Part shown: piece after piece, positions 26,382 through 35,838 of the stretch
Layout: every line of letters starts with the position of its first letter
How positions within the stretch are numbered: the first letter of the stretch is position 1
Source: Aquitalea aquatica
Lineage (GTDB): Bacteria; Pseudomonadota; Gammaproteobacteria; Burkholderiales; Chromobacteriaceae
Assembly (NCBI RefSeq): GCF_013911085.1
Contig: NZ_JACERN010000010.1
Coordinates: forward strand, 62,001 to 126,000
Length of the DNA stretch: 64,000 nt
Direction: 5' to 3'
Position numbers and translations under genes: made by a program
Notes under the pieces: model-generated
Seen by the model: only the letters and a program-made list of their open reading frames with translations
Told to the model about the DNA's origin: nothing
The model's database searches: none

Positions 26382-29300
26382 CTAATCGAAACGCAGGGTG
26401 TAGCGCGACTCCACCGAGGTATTGGTGCCGGCACGCAAGACCATGGACCAGCCCTTGCTCAGCTGGTAGGCCAGCTTGACCGCCTGATCCGCGCTGGTCA
26501 CGCCATATTCGTAGCCCAGGTAGAGTTCGCGGGTGAGCTGGCGCCCCACCGTCACCACCTGCTCGGCCGGGCTTACCGTACCATTAGCCAGGGTTCTTTC
26601 CTTGCGGCTGGCCAGACCCAGCTCATCAAACAGGCCAACCTGATCATTGATGGAACCGGCCAGCATCATGCCGGCGGAAGCCGCCAGCGCAGCATCGTCG
26701 CGATCACCACTGGCGGCATGGCCCAGCACCAGCCAGGACAGCTTGTCCTTTTCCGACATCGACTCGTCGGCCACCAGCCGGATGCGCGGCGCGGCCACGC
26801 TGCCAGTGACCTCTACACCAGCCCCCACCGGGGACAGGTGACGTTTGGCCACAACATTCAGCACCGGATTGTCCAGCGGGCCGACAAAGCTGATGATGCC
26901 CTGCTCGATGTCCAGATCCTGGCCATACGCCTTGTAACGGCCCTTGACCACTCGAACCTGACCACGCGCCCCCGGGGGCATGCCCGGATTGGCGCTGACC
27001 TTGACCACGCCGGTCAGCTCTACATCCAGCCCCTGACCAACCAGGCGGAAACGCTCGCCCAGGTCGAGATCCAGCGCCACGGTGAGCGGCAGGCTGGCAA
27101 AGGCTGAAGGCTCGGCAGTCTCGCGCCCCTTCACCACCACGTCGTCGCTGAGGCTGGGCGCTCCGGTCTTGGGCAGGTCGATACGGCCCTGATCGGCACG
27201 GATACGGCCAATCAGCGAAATTTTCCGGTCCACCATGCTCAGTTCAGTGCTGCCGGATACCACCAATTTGCGGCTGGGCTTATCGAACACACTGAACTTG
27301 TTCAGGGTGACCCTCACCATGGCATCCGGGCCGGCTTCTTTCAGGTCCAGGCTGCCGCTGGCACTGACTTCGCCCTGACCACCGGCAAAGCGCAGTTTGT
27401 CCAGGATCAGGCTACGGCCACTCATTCTGGCCTGCAACACACCATCCCCCAGCCGGATACCGGTTTTGTGGTCGGCCAGCAGCAGCTTGCTGCCCTGGAT
27501 CAAGCCCTGAGCCTGCAACTGCCCCAGTGGCCCGGTCAGTGATAAATTGGCCGATAGCTGGCCGGCCAGTTCGAGCGAGGGCGAAGACAGCTGCGCCAGG
27601 TTGGCCAATGACGGTAGCGATACCGAGGCGGTGGCCGACAGCGGGGTGCGGCTGTCGATGACCCCGCCGTTCCATGGCAGGCTGCCCTTGCCTGTCAGCT
27701 GGGCATAGCGGCTGTCGATGTCGGTATCGAACAACAGGCTGCCACCGTCAAAACGCAGCCTGAGCTGCGCGGCCTTCAGGCCCAGTGCGGCAGGACGTCC
27801 GGCCTCGGCCGGCAGGCTGATATCGCCAGCTACGCGTTTCAGCCAGAACTGACCTTGCGGCCGGTTACCGTTCAGCTTCAGGTCCCAGCCGCTATCCAGC
27901 AGCAGATTCTGCTCTACCGGCAAATGTAGCAGCGGGGCCAGTTCGGCCAGCCGCAAGCTTTCGGCATGCCCTCGCGTGCTCAAGACACCGTCGCTGGTGC
28001 GGGTCAGCTCGCTCAGGCTCAGGCTGCCACCCAGTAGCGCCAGCCGGGTACTACCCAGTTTGATACGTGCAGCGCCAGCTTCCAGCGCTAGCGGTGACAG
28101 CAGGCTCAGTCCGGGCTTGCCCGTCAGTTCCAAACGTTCCAGCACACCTTGCCACTGGCCGCTATTAACCGGCAGACCACCACTGGCCGCCAGCTGTAAG
28201 CCATAGGGGCGGCCATCCAGCCGCAGTCGGCCATCCAATTGCAAGCGATGGCGGGTGCGGGTACCACTGCCCTGCGCCCGCAATTGCTCGGCACTGAAGC
28301 TGCCGGCCTGCAGCTTGTCGGCTGCCAATTGCAAGCGGAAAGGACTGCTGGGGTCAGCCTTGATATCCCCGTCCAGGCTCAGGCTCTGTACCGCCAGATT
28401 GCCGGGCAGGCGCAGCCGCTCGGCGCGCAGGCTGGCGCTGAGCAGCGGCACTTTGGGGGTACCGGCTAGTTCGGCCTGACCCTTGATCACGCCGGAGAAA
28501 TCCCGTCCCAGCAGCGACAGATTGGGGGCATCGATCAACAGTTTGAGTTTGTCGCCAGCGGCGCCATAAGCACCATTGGCTTGCAAGCGGTTGCTGGCCA
28601 GCCTGAGATCGGCCACCAGCTGGCGTAAACGCTGTCCCTGCCAGTCGGCACTGAGCTGGCCGGACAGCGCAGCACCAGACAGCCGGCTAGGAGCGAACTG
28701 CAGGCCCACCTTGCCACTGAGTGGTGCCACCAACTGGCCAGTGGCCTTGATGGCAGCATTCAGCTCGCCAGCCGGCAAACCGGCTTGCAAGCGAGAGGGA
28801 TCAGCCTTGAGCAGCTTGCCTTCCAGCTGGTACTCCTGCCGTCCCTCCAGCCCCAGCTGACCACTCAGCGATACTTTGCCGGCACCGGCAGTCAGGTCCA
28901 GCTGACGCAACAGCAGCACCTTGCCGGCCGCTGCCTGCTGAAAGCCCAGGGCCGTCTGCAATTGCAGGGTCTTGCCATACAAGCTGGCCTTGATGTCGGG
29001 TCCGCTCAGCGCTCCGGCCACCCGCGCCGTTCCCTTGATGACATCATCCGGCGCAGCCTCATGCAGGGTACGCAGGCCGATATTGTCCAGCAACGCCACG
29101 ATGTCCAGCGAGTTGTGCTCGACCTTGCCGGTGAGGTTGAGTTGACCACCGCCCAGCTGGGCCATCAGCTTGTCCAGATGCAGTGCTTTTTCGTCAGCAC
29201 GGAACTCCCCCACCAGCAGCGACAAGGGGAGCTGGCTGGCTGACAGCGGGCCGGGCTGACTATTGAGCAGGGATAGCCCACCCTTGATGCGCGGGCCGCC

Positions 29301-30209
29301 ATCAGGCTCGGCATGGACAGCAAAACCCAGCCTGGCCTTGGGCCAGGCCGGCATAATGGCCTGCGGGTTGATACCGCCAACGCGCACATCCAGCCGGCTG
29401 AAACGGTTATAGGGATTGAAAGCGAAAGGGTGCAGCAGCCCATGGGCCTCGGCCAGCATGCCCTTGCCGCTGGCGGTACCATCCACTTGCAGTTGCAGCA
29501 GATTACCGCCCAGCTTCAGGCCAGCCAGTAGCGCGATCTGTTCCAGTTCGCCCTGGCCCTGTAGCTGGCCACGGATGGCAAAGGGGCTGCTGTCGGCCAG
29601 CTGCAGCGTGGCGCTGGTACTGCCCCAGGGAGTTTGCAGACTGTGCAGCTGCAAGCTGTGCTGCTGCCGGTCATAGCGATAAGCCGCCTGCAGGCCGTAC
29701 AAACGCACATCGTCTGGCAGCATGGTAAGGCTGGCCAGACTAAGCTTGTCCACTTGCACGGCCAGCGGCAGTGACAGCGAGGCGGGTGCGCCCGCCGCAG
29801 GCGTGGCTGGGCTGGGACGCGTGGTCAGTCGCACATGACCGATGCTGAGCGCCTGTACCTGCACCTGGCCCTGCCATAAGGCGGCCGGCTGCCATTGCAG
29901 CTGCAGGCGGTCGATGTCGGCATCCTCGTACTGCGCACGCCAGCGGATATCGTGCAGGGTGAAGCCCGACCACAGCGAGCCCTCGCTACGCGCGATGCTC
30001 AATTGCTGCCCGGTCAGCACCGGTAGCTGCTGGCACAGCCAGGCAAAACCTTGCTCATTGCCAGTCAGCCAGCCCAACACACTGAGCAGAGCCAGCACCA
30101 GTAGCAAGCAGAGATAGCGCCACCAGCGCCGGCGAGGACGGGCCGGTGGCGTGGCGGGCTGGGAGGTGTCCGGCGGAGCCGGTACGACGGGAGGCAGGTG
30201 ATCACTCAT
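26382..30209 (-). CDS. tamB: Translocation and assembly module subunit TamB
   Basis: AsmA-like bridge protein spanning the periplasm, involved in outer-membrane protein assembly and phospholipid transport. 1275 residues. There is a short cytoplasmic proline-rich N-terminus, a transmembrane helix near 36-55 (LLLVLALLSVLGWLTG), a very long beta-rich repetitive region, and the C-terminal DUF490/TamB domain ending LRAGTNTSVESRYTLRFD, with GRQLTRELYLGYEYG just before. The ATG at 30209 shares one base with the tamA stop (TGATG), so tamA and tamB are coupled. Confidence 0.95.
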   Translation of the reverse strand: MSDHLPPVVPAPPDTSQPATPPARPRRRWWRYLCLLLVLALLSVLGWLTGNEQGFAWLCQQLPVLTGQQLSIARSEGSLWSGFTLHDIRWRAQYEDADIDRLQLQWQPAALWQGQVQVQALSIGHVRLTTRPSPATPAAGAPASLSLPLAVQVDKLSLASLTMLPDDVRLYGLQAAYRYDRQQHSLQLHSLQTPWGSTSATLQLADSSPFAIRGQLQGQGELEQIALLAGLKLGGNLLQLQVDGTASGKGMLAEAHGLLHPFAFNPYNRFSRLDVRVGGINPQAIMPAWPKARLGFAVHAEPDGGPRIKGGLSLLNSQPGPLSASQLPLSLLVGEFRADEKALHLDKLMAQLGGGQLNLTGKVEHNSLDIVALLDNIGLRTLHEAAPDDVIKGTARVAGALSGPDIKASLYGKTLQLQTALGFQQAAAGKVLLLRQLDLTAGAGKVSLSGQLGLEGRQEYQLEGKLLKADPSRLQAGLPAGELNAAIKATGQLVAPLSGKVGLQFAPSRLSGAALSGQLSADWQGQRLRQLVADLRLASNRLQANGAYGAAGDKLKLLIDAPNLSLLGRDFSGVIKGQAELAGTPKVPLLSASLRAERLRLPGNLAVQSLSLDGDIKADPSSPFRLQLAADKLQAGSFSAEQLRAQGSGTRTRHRLQLDGRLRLDGRPYGLQLAASGGLPVNSGQWQGVLERLELTGKPGLSLLSPLALEAGAARIKLGSTRLALLGGSLSLSELTRTSDGVLSTRGHAESLRLAELAPLLHLPVEQNLLLDSGWDLKLNGNRPQGQFWLKRVAGDISLPAEAGRPAALGLKAAQLRLRFDGGSLLFDTDIDSRYAQLTGKGSLPWNGGVIDSRTPLSATASVSLPSLANLAQLSSPSLELAGQLSANLSLTGPLGQLQAQGLIQGSKLLLADHKTGIRLGDGVLQARMSGRSLILDKLRFAGGQGEVSASGSLDLKEAGPDAMVRVTLNKFSVFDKPSRKLVVSGSTELSMVDRKISLIGRIRADQGRIDLPKTGAPSLSDDVVVKGRETAEPSAFASLPLTVALDLDLGERFRLVGQGLDVELTGVVKVSANPGMPPGARGQVRVVKGRYKAYGQDLDIEQGIISFVGPLDNPVLNVVAKRHLSPVGAGVEVTGSVAAPRIRLVADESMSEKDKLSWLVLGHAASGDRDDAALAASAGMMLAGSINDQVGLFDELGLASRKERTLANGTVSPAEQVVTVGRQLTRELYLGYEYGVTSADQAVKLAYQLSKGWSMVLRAGTNTSVESRYTLRFD

Positions 30210-31969
30210 CAGAATGCCAGCCCCAAACTCATATTCCAACGCAATTTGCCGTCTTTCTCAGCCTTGGCAATATCCATCGACAAGGGTGCCACCGGGCTCA
30301 GCCAGCGCAGCCCGACACCATTGGCGTGTTCCAGCTTGAAGCTTTGCCAGCTTTGGGCGGCGTTACCGGCATCGTGGAACAGGGCGATGGCCCAATCCTT
30401 GGCCACCGGAATCTGGTATTCCAGCGTGGCCGTCGCTACCACGCGTCCACCCACCACCGCACCATCCGGGCCGGGCAGGCCCAGGCTCTGATAATCGTAA
30501 CCGCGCACACTGTTGGAGCCACCCGCGCGGAACAGCTGGGAAGATGGTACTTCATCACTGTCCTTGGCCCACACCTGCCCCAGCTCCAGCCGGGTCAGCA
30601 AGGTGCCGTACTTGGGCCAGGGGCTCCAGTAGCTCACGCCGCGCGCGTAACCGCGCACAAAACTGGTGGTGGACAACAAGGAGCCAAGCGTGCTGGACAG
30701 CGAGACATCGAGCAGCGTGCCGGAGCGTGGGCGCAGCGGATCATCCACATCGCGCCGGGTCCAGCCAAATGCCCCCAACAGCGCCCGGGTATTGTTGCTG
30801 GGCGTGTTGCCGATGGTTTCCTTTTCCTGGATGAACTCCACCCCGAAGCGGGCATTGATCTTGTCATGCGAACGAATACGCCAGGCACCGGCATCTATCG
30901 CAGTGGTTTTCACACCCTGGATGTCGGTTTGCTTGAACGAGGAGGTAATCGAGTGTGAGTAGCCATTGGCCTGGCGCGGAAAGCCCAGGCCGAAGCTGAG
31001 ATTGCGGTCGCTGTTTTTCCAGTCCAGCAATACCGAACCGGTCCAGCCCTTGCCGAACAGATTGTAGTAGTCATAACCGATACGCGTACCCGGACCATCT
31101 TCCGAGTCGTAAGTCAGGCCCAACTCCAGCTTCTGCTTGGGGAATTCGGTGAGGCTGACTTCCACCGGTACCTGATCCTGCTCGATGCGCGCCATATCGG
31201 CGCTGACCACCACGCCGGAATAATGCGGTGATTGCTCCAGCGCCGATTGATAATCCAGCAGCTTTTTTTGCTGATAGGGGTCACCCTGGCGGAAATCAGC
31301 CAGCCCGGTAGCCACCGTCAGCGGATAGCGCTGGTTGCCACTGATATGGGTGGGACCGAAACGGATCAGCGGCCCGCTGTCGACCTGTACCAGCAACTGC
31401 CCACGATGGGTTTGCGGATCAATGTCGGCCTGGCTTTTGATGATGCGGGCCAATGGGAAACGGTCGATGGTGAGCAAACGCAGCATGGCGCGCTTGCTGC
31501 TGCTCCAGTCATCCTGGCGGTAGGGCGCGCCCATCGGCAAGGCCCAGGCCTCCAGCACGGCGGCCAGCCTTTGCTGATAATCCGCCTGTTGGCGAATCGG
31601 CCCGTTCAGTTGCAGGGTGACATCGTCGATAATCACCGGCTCGCCGGCATCCACCTTGAGCACATAATGCTGCGCCCCCTGCTCTTCCACGCGGATGCGG
31701 GCAGTAAAATAACCTTCGGTTTCCAGCAGTGCCTGCGCGGCAGAGGGCGTTTCCTTGATGATGGCCTGCAGCTGGAAATCGTCCAGATCCGCATCGTTGC
31801 GGGCGGAGATCAACTCCAGGTGGTCATTGAGCAGGGTAGCGAGAGCCGCCGGTGCTTCCACACTGACGGTGTAATCCACCTTGGCCCACGCCGGCGCAGC
31901 GCACAGGGCGAGGGTGAGAGCGGATGACAAGGCAAGAGGATGGGTGCGTGGCAACATGTCGACATTCAT
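30209..31969 (-). CDS. tamA: Translocation and assembly module outer-membrane subunit TamA
   Basis: Omp85-family barrel that works with TamB. 586 residues from the ATG at 31969 (or the ATG at 31957, four codons later); both lead into a signal peptide ending near APAWA. POTRA-like domains cover about residues 25-270, followed by a 16-stranded barrel with FRAGGSNSVRGYDYQSLG, the Omp85 loop-6 motif (V-R-G-Y), near residue 490, and a C-terminal LRWNMSLGLAF ending in phenylalanine. Further upstream codons are open but do not encode a plausible leader. Confidence 0.95.
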   Translation of the reverse strand: MNVDMLPRTHPLALSSALTLALCAAPAWAKVDYTVSVEAPAALATLLNDHLELISARNDADLDDFQLQAIIKETPSAAQALLETEGYFTARIRVEEQGAQHYVLKVDAGEPVIIDDVTLQLNGPIRQQADYQQRLAAVLEAWALPMGAPYRQDDWSSSKRAMLRLLTIDRFPLARIIKSQADIDPQTHRGQLLVQVDSGPLIRFGPTHISGNQRYPLTVATGLADFRQGDPYQQKKLLDYQSALEQSPHYSGVVVSADMARIEQDQVPVEVSLTEFPKQKLELGLTYDSEDGPGTRIGYDYYNLFGKGWTGSVLLDWKNSDRNLSFGLGFPRQANGYSHSITSSFKQTDIQGVKTTAIDAGAWRIRSHDKINARFGVEFIQEKETIGNTPSNNTRALLGAFGWTRRDVDDPLRPRSGTLLDVSLSSTLGSLLSTTSFVRGYARGVSYWSPWPKYGTLLTRLELGQVWAKDSDEVPSSQLFRAGGSNSVRGYDYQSLGLPGPDGAVVGGRVVATATLEYQIPVAKDWAIALFHDAGNAAQSWQSFKLEHANGVGLRWLSPVAPLSMDIAKAEKDGKLRWNMSLGLAF

Positions 31970-32067
31970 CTGGAATCCGACTGATGGTAACGAAACTGGT
32001 TCACTCTGGCGAGGAATGTCGGTAGCTGCGCTACCGGCAGCCGAGCATATACCTGACTGACAGCCGT

Positions 32068-32090
32068 AAAAAAAGGCGGAAGGTTCCGCC
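32068..32090 (-). terminator. Rho-independent terminator of the pdh (aceE-aceF-lpdA) operon
   Basis: On the minus strand GGCGGAA, a two-base loop and TTCCGCC are followed by seven T. It lies about 90 bp past the lpdA stop. Confidence 0.85.
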
Positions 32091-32112
32091 ACAAGACTGA
32101 GAGAGATACGAC

Positions 32113-32168
32113 ACGGCCCGCTAATGCGGGCCGTCACTGCAGTACACCAGCCCGGCAAGGTTGCCGGG
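32113..32168. repeat. Two perfect hairpins between lpdA and its terminator
   Basis: ACGGCCCGC/GCGGGCCGT (32113-32134, TAAT loop) and CCCGGCAA/TTGCCGGG (32151-32168, two-base loop) are perfect inverted repeats without T tracts. They would fold in the 3' untranslated region of the lpdA message. Confidence 0.6.
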
Positions 32169-32177
32169 ACCGGTCAC

Positions 32178-33977
32178 TTACTTCTTGCGCTGCGGCGGCA
32201 AGTCGGTGCAGCTACCTTCGAACACTTCGGCAGCCATGCCGATGGATTCGCCCATGGTCGGGTGCGGGTGAATGGTCTTGGCGATGTCTTCGGCATCGCA
32301 GCCCATTTCAATCGCCAGACAGATTTCACCAATCATGTCGCCGGCATGTGGGCCGACAATGCCGCCACCGATCACCTGGTGGGTAGCCGGATCGAAAATC
32401 AGCTTGGTGAAGCCTTCATCACGACCGTTGGCAATGGCGCGACCGGAAGCCGCCCATGGGAAGACGGATTTCTCCACCTTGATACCCTGCTTCTTGGCTT
32501 CGTCTTCGGTCATGCCCACCCAAGCCACTTCCGGATCGGTATAGGCCACGCCCGGAATCACGCGGGCATCGAAGAAGGCCTTGTGACCGGCGCAGTTTTC
32601 CGCCGCCACGTGGCCCTCATGCACACCCTTGTGTGCCAGCATAGGCTGACCGACGATGTCGCCGATGGCGTAGATATGCGGCACATTGGTGCGCTGTTGC
32701 TTGTCCACCGGGATGAAGCCACGGTCGGTCACCGCCACGCCAGCGTTTTCCGCGGCCAGCAGCTTGCCGTTCGGCGCACGGCCGGTGGCGTACAGCACCA
32801 GGTCGTAGCGTTGCGGTTCTTTCGGGGCCTGTTCACCCTCGAAAGTGACGTAAACACCGTCTTCCTTCGGCTCGACAGCCACGGTCTTGGTGTTGAGCAT
32901 GATGTTGTCGAAGCGGTGGGCATTCCACTTCTGCCATACCTTGACCAGGTCACGATCGGCACCCTGCATCAGACCGTCCAGCATTTCCACCACGTCCAGG
33001 CGTGCACCCAGCGTGGAATACACCGTACCCATTTCCAGACCGATGATGCCGCCACCGATGATCAGCATTTTTTCCGGTACGGCTTTCAGTTCCAGTGCGC
33101 CGGTGGAGTCCACCACACGCGGATCATCCGGGATGAACGGCAGTTTCACCACGCGCGAACCGGCGGCGATGATGGCATTGCTGAACTTGACGATGGTTTT
33201 CTCGCCGGATTCTTCACGGCCGTTGCCGGTAGTCACCGACACTTCCAGATGATGCGGGTCGATGAAACGGCCATTACCGCGCACGATCTGCACCTTGCGC
33301 GCCTTGGCCATGCCGGCCAGGCCACCGGTCAGCTTGCCGATGACCTTTTCCTTGTAGCCGCGCAGCAGATCAATATCCACTTCCGGCTTGCCGAACTTGA
33401 TGCCGTTGGCCGCCAGATGGCTGACTTCGTCGATCACTGCGGCATTGTGCAACAGGGCCTTGGACGGAATGCAGCCCACATTCAGGCACACGCCACCCAG
33501 GGTGGAGTAACGCTCGACGATGACCACTTTCTGGCCAAGGTCGGCCGCGCGGAAGGCCGCGGAATAGCCGCCAGGGCCACCGCCCAGTACCATCACGTCG
33601 CATTCGATATCGGCACCACCGCCATGGCTGGCGGCGACTGGAGCTGCTTGCGGGGCGAAACCGGCATCGGTATGGGCAGAGGCCACGCCGGTGGTTTCCA
33701 GCGGCTTGGCTTCTGCCGGGGCAGCGCTGGCGGCGGCAGCGGCTTCGACGATGACGATCACGTCGCCTTCGCTCACCTTGCTACCTACGGCCACTTTGAC
33801 TTCCTTCACCACGCCAGCGGTTTCCGCCGGCACTTCCATGGTGGCCTTGTCGGTTTCCAGCGTGATGAGGCTGTCGTCCTTGCTCACCACATCGCCCGGT
33901 TTCACAAAGACTTCGATCACGTCCACATTGCTGTGGCCGCCGATATCCGGGACTTTCAGTTCAATCAGATTGCTCAT
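32178..33977 (-). CDS. lpdA: Dihydrolipoyl dehydrogenase (E3) with N-terminal lipoyl domain
   Basis: Reoxidises the lipoyl groups of pyruvate dehydrogenase, passing electrons to NAD+. 599 residues. A lipoyl domain occupies about 1-80 (lysine in [10 protein letters not shown]), followed by an Ala/Pro linker, then the FAD/NAD flavoprotein from about 125. The latter has [10 protein letters not shown], the redox pair in [23 protein letters not shown], and the C-terminal HPHPTMGES with the His-Glu pair. An E3 with its own lipoyl domain is the Neisseria p64k type. It is the last gene of the operon, 92 bp after aceF. Confidence 0.96.
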   Translation of the reverse strand: MSNLIELKVPDIGGHSNVDVIEVFVKPGDVVSKDDSLITLETDKATMEVPAETAGVVKEVKVAVGSKVSEGDVIVIVEAAAAASAAPAEAKPLETTGVASAHTDAGFAPQAAPVAASHGGGADIECDVMVLGGGPGGYSAAFRAADLGQKVVIVERYSTLGGVCLNVGCIPSKALLHNAAVIDEVSHLAANGIKFGKPEVDIDLLRGYKEKVIGKLTGGLAGMAKARKVQIVRGNGRFIDPHHLEVSVTTGNGREESGEKTIVKFSNAIIAAGSRVVKLPFIPDDPRVVDSTGALELKAVPEKMLIIGGGIIGLEMGTVYSTLGARLDVVEMLDGLMQGADRDLVKVWQKWNAHRFDNIMLNTKTVAVEPKEDGVYVTFEGEQAPKEPQRYDLVLYATGRAPNGKLLAAENAGVAVTDRGFIPVDKQQRTNVPHIYAIGDIVGQPMLAHKGVHEGHVAAENCAGHKAFFDARVIPGVAYTDPEVAWVGMTEDEAKKQGIKVEKSVFPWAASGRAIANGRDEGFTKLIFDPATHQVIGGGIVGPHAGDMIGEICLAIEMGCDAEDIAKTIHPHPTMGESIGMAAEVFEGSCTDLPPQRKK

Positions 33978-33999
33978 GGCTTTTCATCCGTTGGGCGCG

Positions 34000-34059
34000 G
34001 GCCCGCACGCGGGCCGCACCAGTGTTCGGCAGACGTGGACGGGCCACAGGGACCCGTCC
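34000..34059. repeat. Hairpins in the aceF-lpdA gap
   Basis: GGCCCGC/GCGGGCC (34000-34015, two-base loop) and GGACGGG/CCCGTCC (34037-34059) are perfect inverted repeats without T tracts. They would fold between the two reading frames in the operon mRNA. Confidence 0.6.
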
Positions 34060-34069
34060 GACCCGATCA

Positions 34070-35710
34070 TCAGAGGATCAGGCGACGCACGTCGGACAGC
34101 AGCTTGCCCAGATACACGGTAAAGCGTGCAGCGGCAGCACCGTCGATCACGCGGTGATCGAAGGACAGCGACAGCGGGCACATCAGGCGCGGGGCAAATT
34201 CCTTGCCATTCCATACTGGCTTGATCTGGCTCTTGCACACACCCAGGATGGCCACTTCCGGCGCATTCACAATCGGGGTAAAGCCGCTGCCACCAATGCC
34301 GCCCAGGCTGGAGATGGTGAAGGTGGCGCCTTGCATGTCGGTCGGCTTGAGCTTGCCGTCTCGCGCCAGCGCGGACAGATTGGTCAGCTCCTGGGCGATC
34401 TGCTTCAGGCCCTTCTTGTCGGCATCCTTGATCACCGGCACCACCAGGCCATTCGGCGTATCAGCGGCAAAACCGATGTGGTAGTACTGCTTGAGCACCA
34501 GGTTGTCGCCATCCAGCGAGCTGTTGAAATTGGGGAAAGCCTTGAGCGCTTCAGCAGCGGCCTTGATGATGAAGGCCAGCGGCGAAATCTTCAGGCCGGA
34601 CTTTTCCCATTCCTTGCCGATAGTCTTGCGGAAGTCTTCCAGCTCGGTGATGTCGCACTCGTCGTTGAACGTCACGTGCGGGATCATCACCCAGTTGCGG
34701 CTGAGGTTGGCACCGGAAATCTTCTGGATGCGCGACAGCGGCTTGGTTTCGATCGGGCCGAACTTGGCGAAGTCCACCTTTGGCCACGGCAGCAGGTCCA
34801 GACCCACACCGGAACCACCCGCAGCAGCCGGCGCAGCAGCCACCGGGTTTTGCAGCACACCCTTCACAAAGGCCTTCACGTCGGCATCGATGATGCGACC
34901 CTTGCGACCCGTGCCCTTGACCCGGCCCAGGTCCACACCCAGCTCACGTGCCAGACGGCGAACCGACGGGCCGGCGTGAGATTTGGAGAAGCTGGCTTCG
35001 TTGATGGCCGGCAGGCTGGCGCTGGCGGCAACAGGGGCTGCGGCGGCAGCCGGAGCAGGCGCAGCAGCCGGAGCCGGAGCCGGTGCTGCAGCAGGTGCGG
35101 CCACCGGTGCAGCGGCAGCGGCAACAGTGCCTTCCACTACCACGATCAGGTCACCCTGGCTTACCTTGCTGCCAACGGCAACCTTGACTTCAAGCACCTT
35201 GCCCGCAGCAGTGGCCGGCACTTCCATGGTGGCCTTGTCGGTTTCCAGCGTGATCAGCGAGTCGTCCACGCTGATGACATCGCCTACCTTGACCGAGACT
35301 TCGATCACATCCACACCATTGTGGCCGCCGATATCCGGCACCACGATATCGATACGACCACTGGCTGCCGGGGCGGCAGGCACAGCGGCAGGCGCGGCAG
35401 CAACAGCCGCAACCGGGGCTGCAACAGGAGCAGCTACAGCAGCGGCCGTTGCCGGAGCAGCTGCACTGGCAGCCACTTCGATGATGGCGATGACGTCGCC
35501 CTCGGAAATCTTGCCGCCAAGCACGGCCTTCACTTCCTTGACCACACCAGCCGCTTCGGCTGGAACTTCCATGGTGGCCTTGTCGGTTTCCAGGGTGATC
35601 AGCGAGTCGTCCACCGCCACGGTCTGACCGGCGGTGATGAACACTTCGATAATGTCTACATTGCTGTGCCCACCGATGTCGGGCACTTTCAGTTCGATCA
35701 GATTGCTCAT
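34070..35710 (-). CDS. aceF: Pyruvate dehydrogenase dihydrolipoyl acetyltransferase (E2)
   Basis: Core of the pyruvate dehydrogenase complex; transfers acetyl from lipoamide to CoA. 546 residues: lipoyl domain 1 (about 1-75), Ala/Pro linker, lipoyl domain 2 (about 120-195, both with [11 protein letters not shown]), a second Ala/Pro linker, the peripheral-subunit-binding domain (about 255-295, [20 protein letters not shown]), and the catalytic domain with [15 protein letters not shown] near the end. The start at 35710 gives [17 protein letters not shown], which is also how lpdA starts. It lies 128 bp after aceE. Confidence 0.97.
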   Translation of the reverse strand: MSNLIELKVPDIGGHSNVDIIEVFITAGQTVAVDDSLITLETDKATMEVPAEAAGVVKEVKAVLGGKISEGDVIAIIEVAASAAAPATAAAVAAPVAAPVAAVAAAPAAVPAAPAASGRIDIVVPDIGGHNGVDVIEVSVKVGDVISVDDSLITLETDKATMEVPATAAGKVLEVKVAVGSKVSQGDLIVVVEGTVAAAAAPVAAPAAAPAPAPAAAPAPAAAAAPVAASASLPAINEASFSKSHAGPSVRRLARELGVDLGRVKGTGRKGRIIDADVKAFVKGVLQNPVAAAPAAAGGSGVGLDLLPWPKVDFAKFGPIETKPLSRIQKISGANLSRNWVMIPHVTFNDECDITELEDFRKTIGKEWEKSGLKISPLAFIIKAAAEALKAFPNFNSSLDGDNLVLKQYYHIGFAADTPNGLVVPVIKDADKKGLKQIAQELTNLSALARDGKLKPTDMQGATFTISSLGGIGGSGFTPIVNAPEVAILGVCKSQIKPVWNGKEFAPRLMCPLSLSFDHRVIDGAAAARFTVYLGKLLSDVRRLIL

Positions 35711-35774
35711 GAGCTTTCCATCCGTAGGGCGGCGGCACCGGTGCGGCACCCCCGCCGATATTCGGCTACGTTGC

Positions 35775-35806
35775 GGAGTCCGCCGCGCTGCTGCACTGCG
35801 GACTCC
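35775..35806. repeat. Hairpin in the aceE-aceF gap
   Basis: GGAGTCCGC/GCGGACTCC is a perfect nine-pair inverted repeat with a 14-base loop and no T tract. It lies about midway between the aceE stop and the aceF start. Confidence 0.6.
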
Positions 35807-35838
35807 CTACCTCAAGCTTGGCCGTATCCGGCCCGGCC

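Noticed and set aside
30209-32158. The longer tamA frame starting at 32158
   Set aside because: The extra 63 residues are not a signal peptide or a family extension; the ATG at 31969 leads straight into a signal peptide.
32124-34157. A plus-strand frame of 677 codons opposite lpdA
   Set aside because: Shadow of lpdA: His/Asp-rich composition and no start signals.
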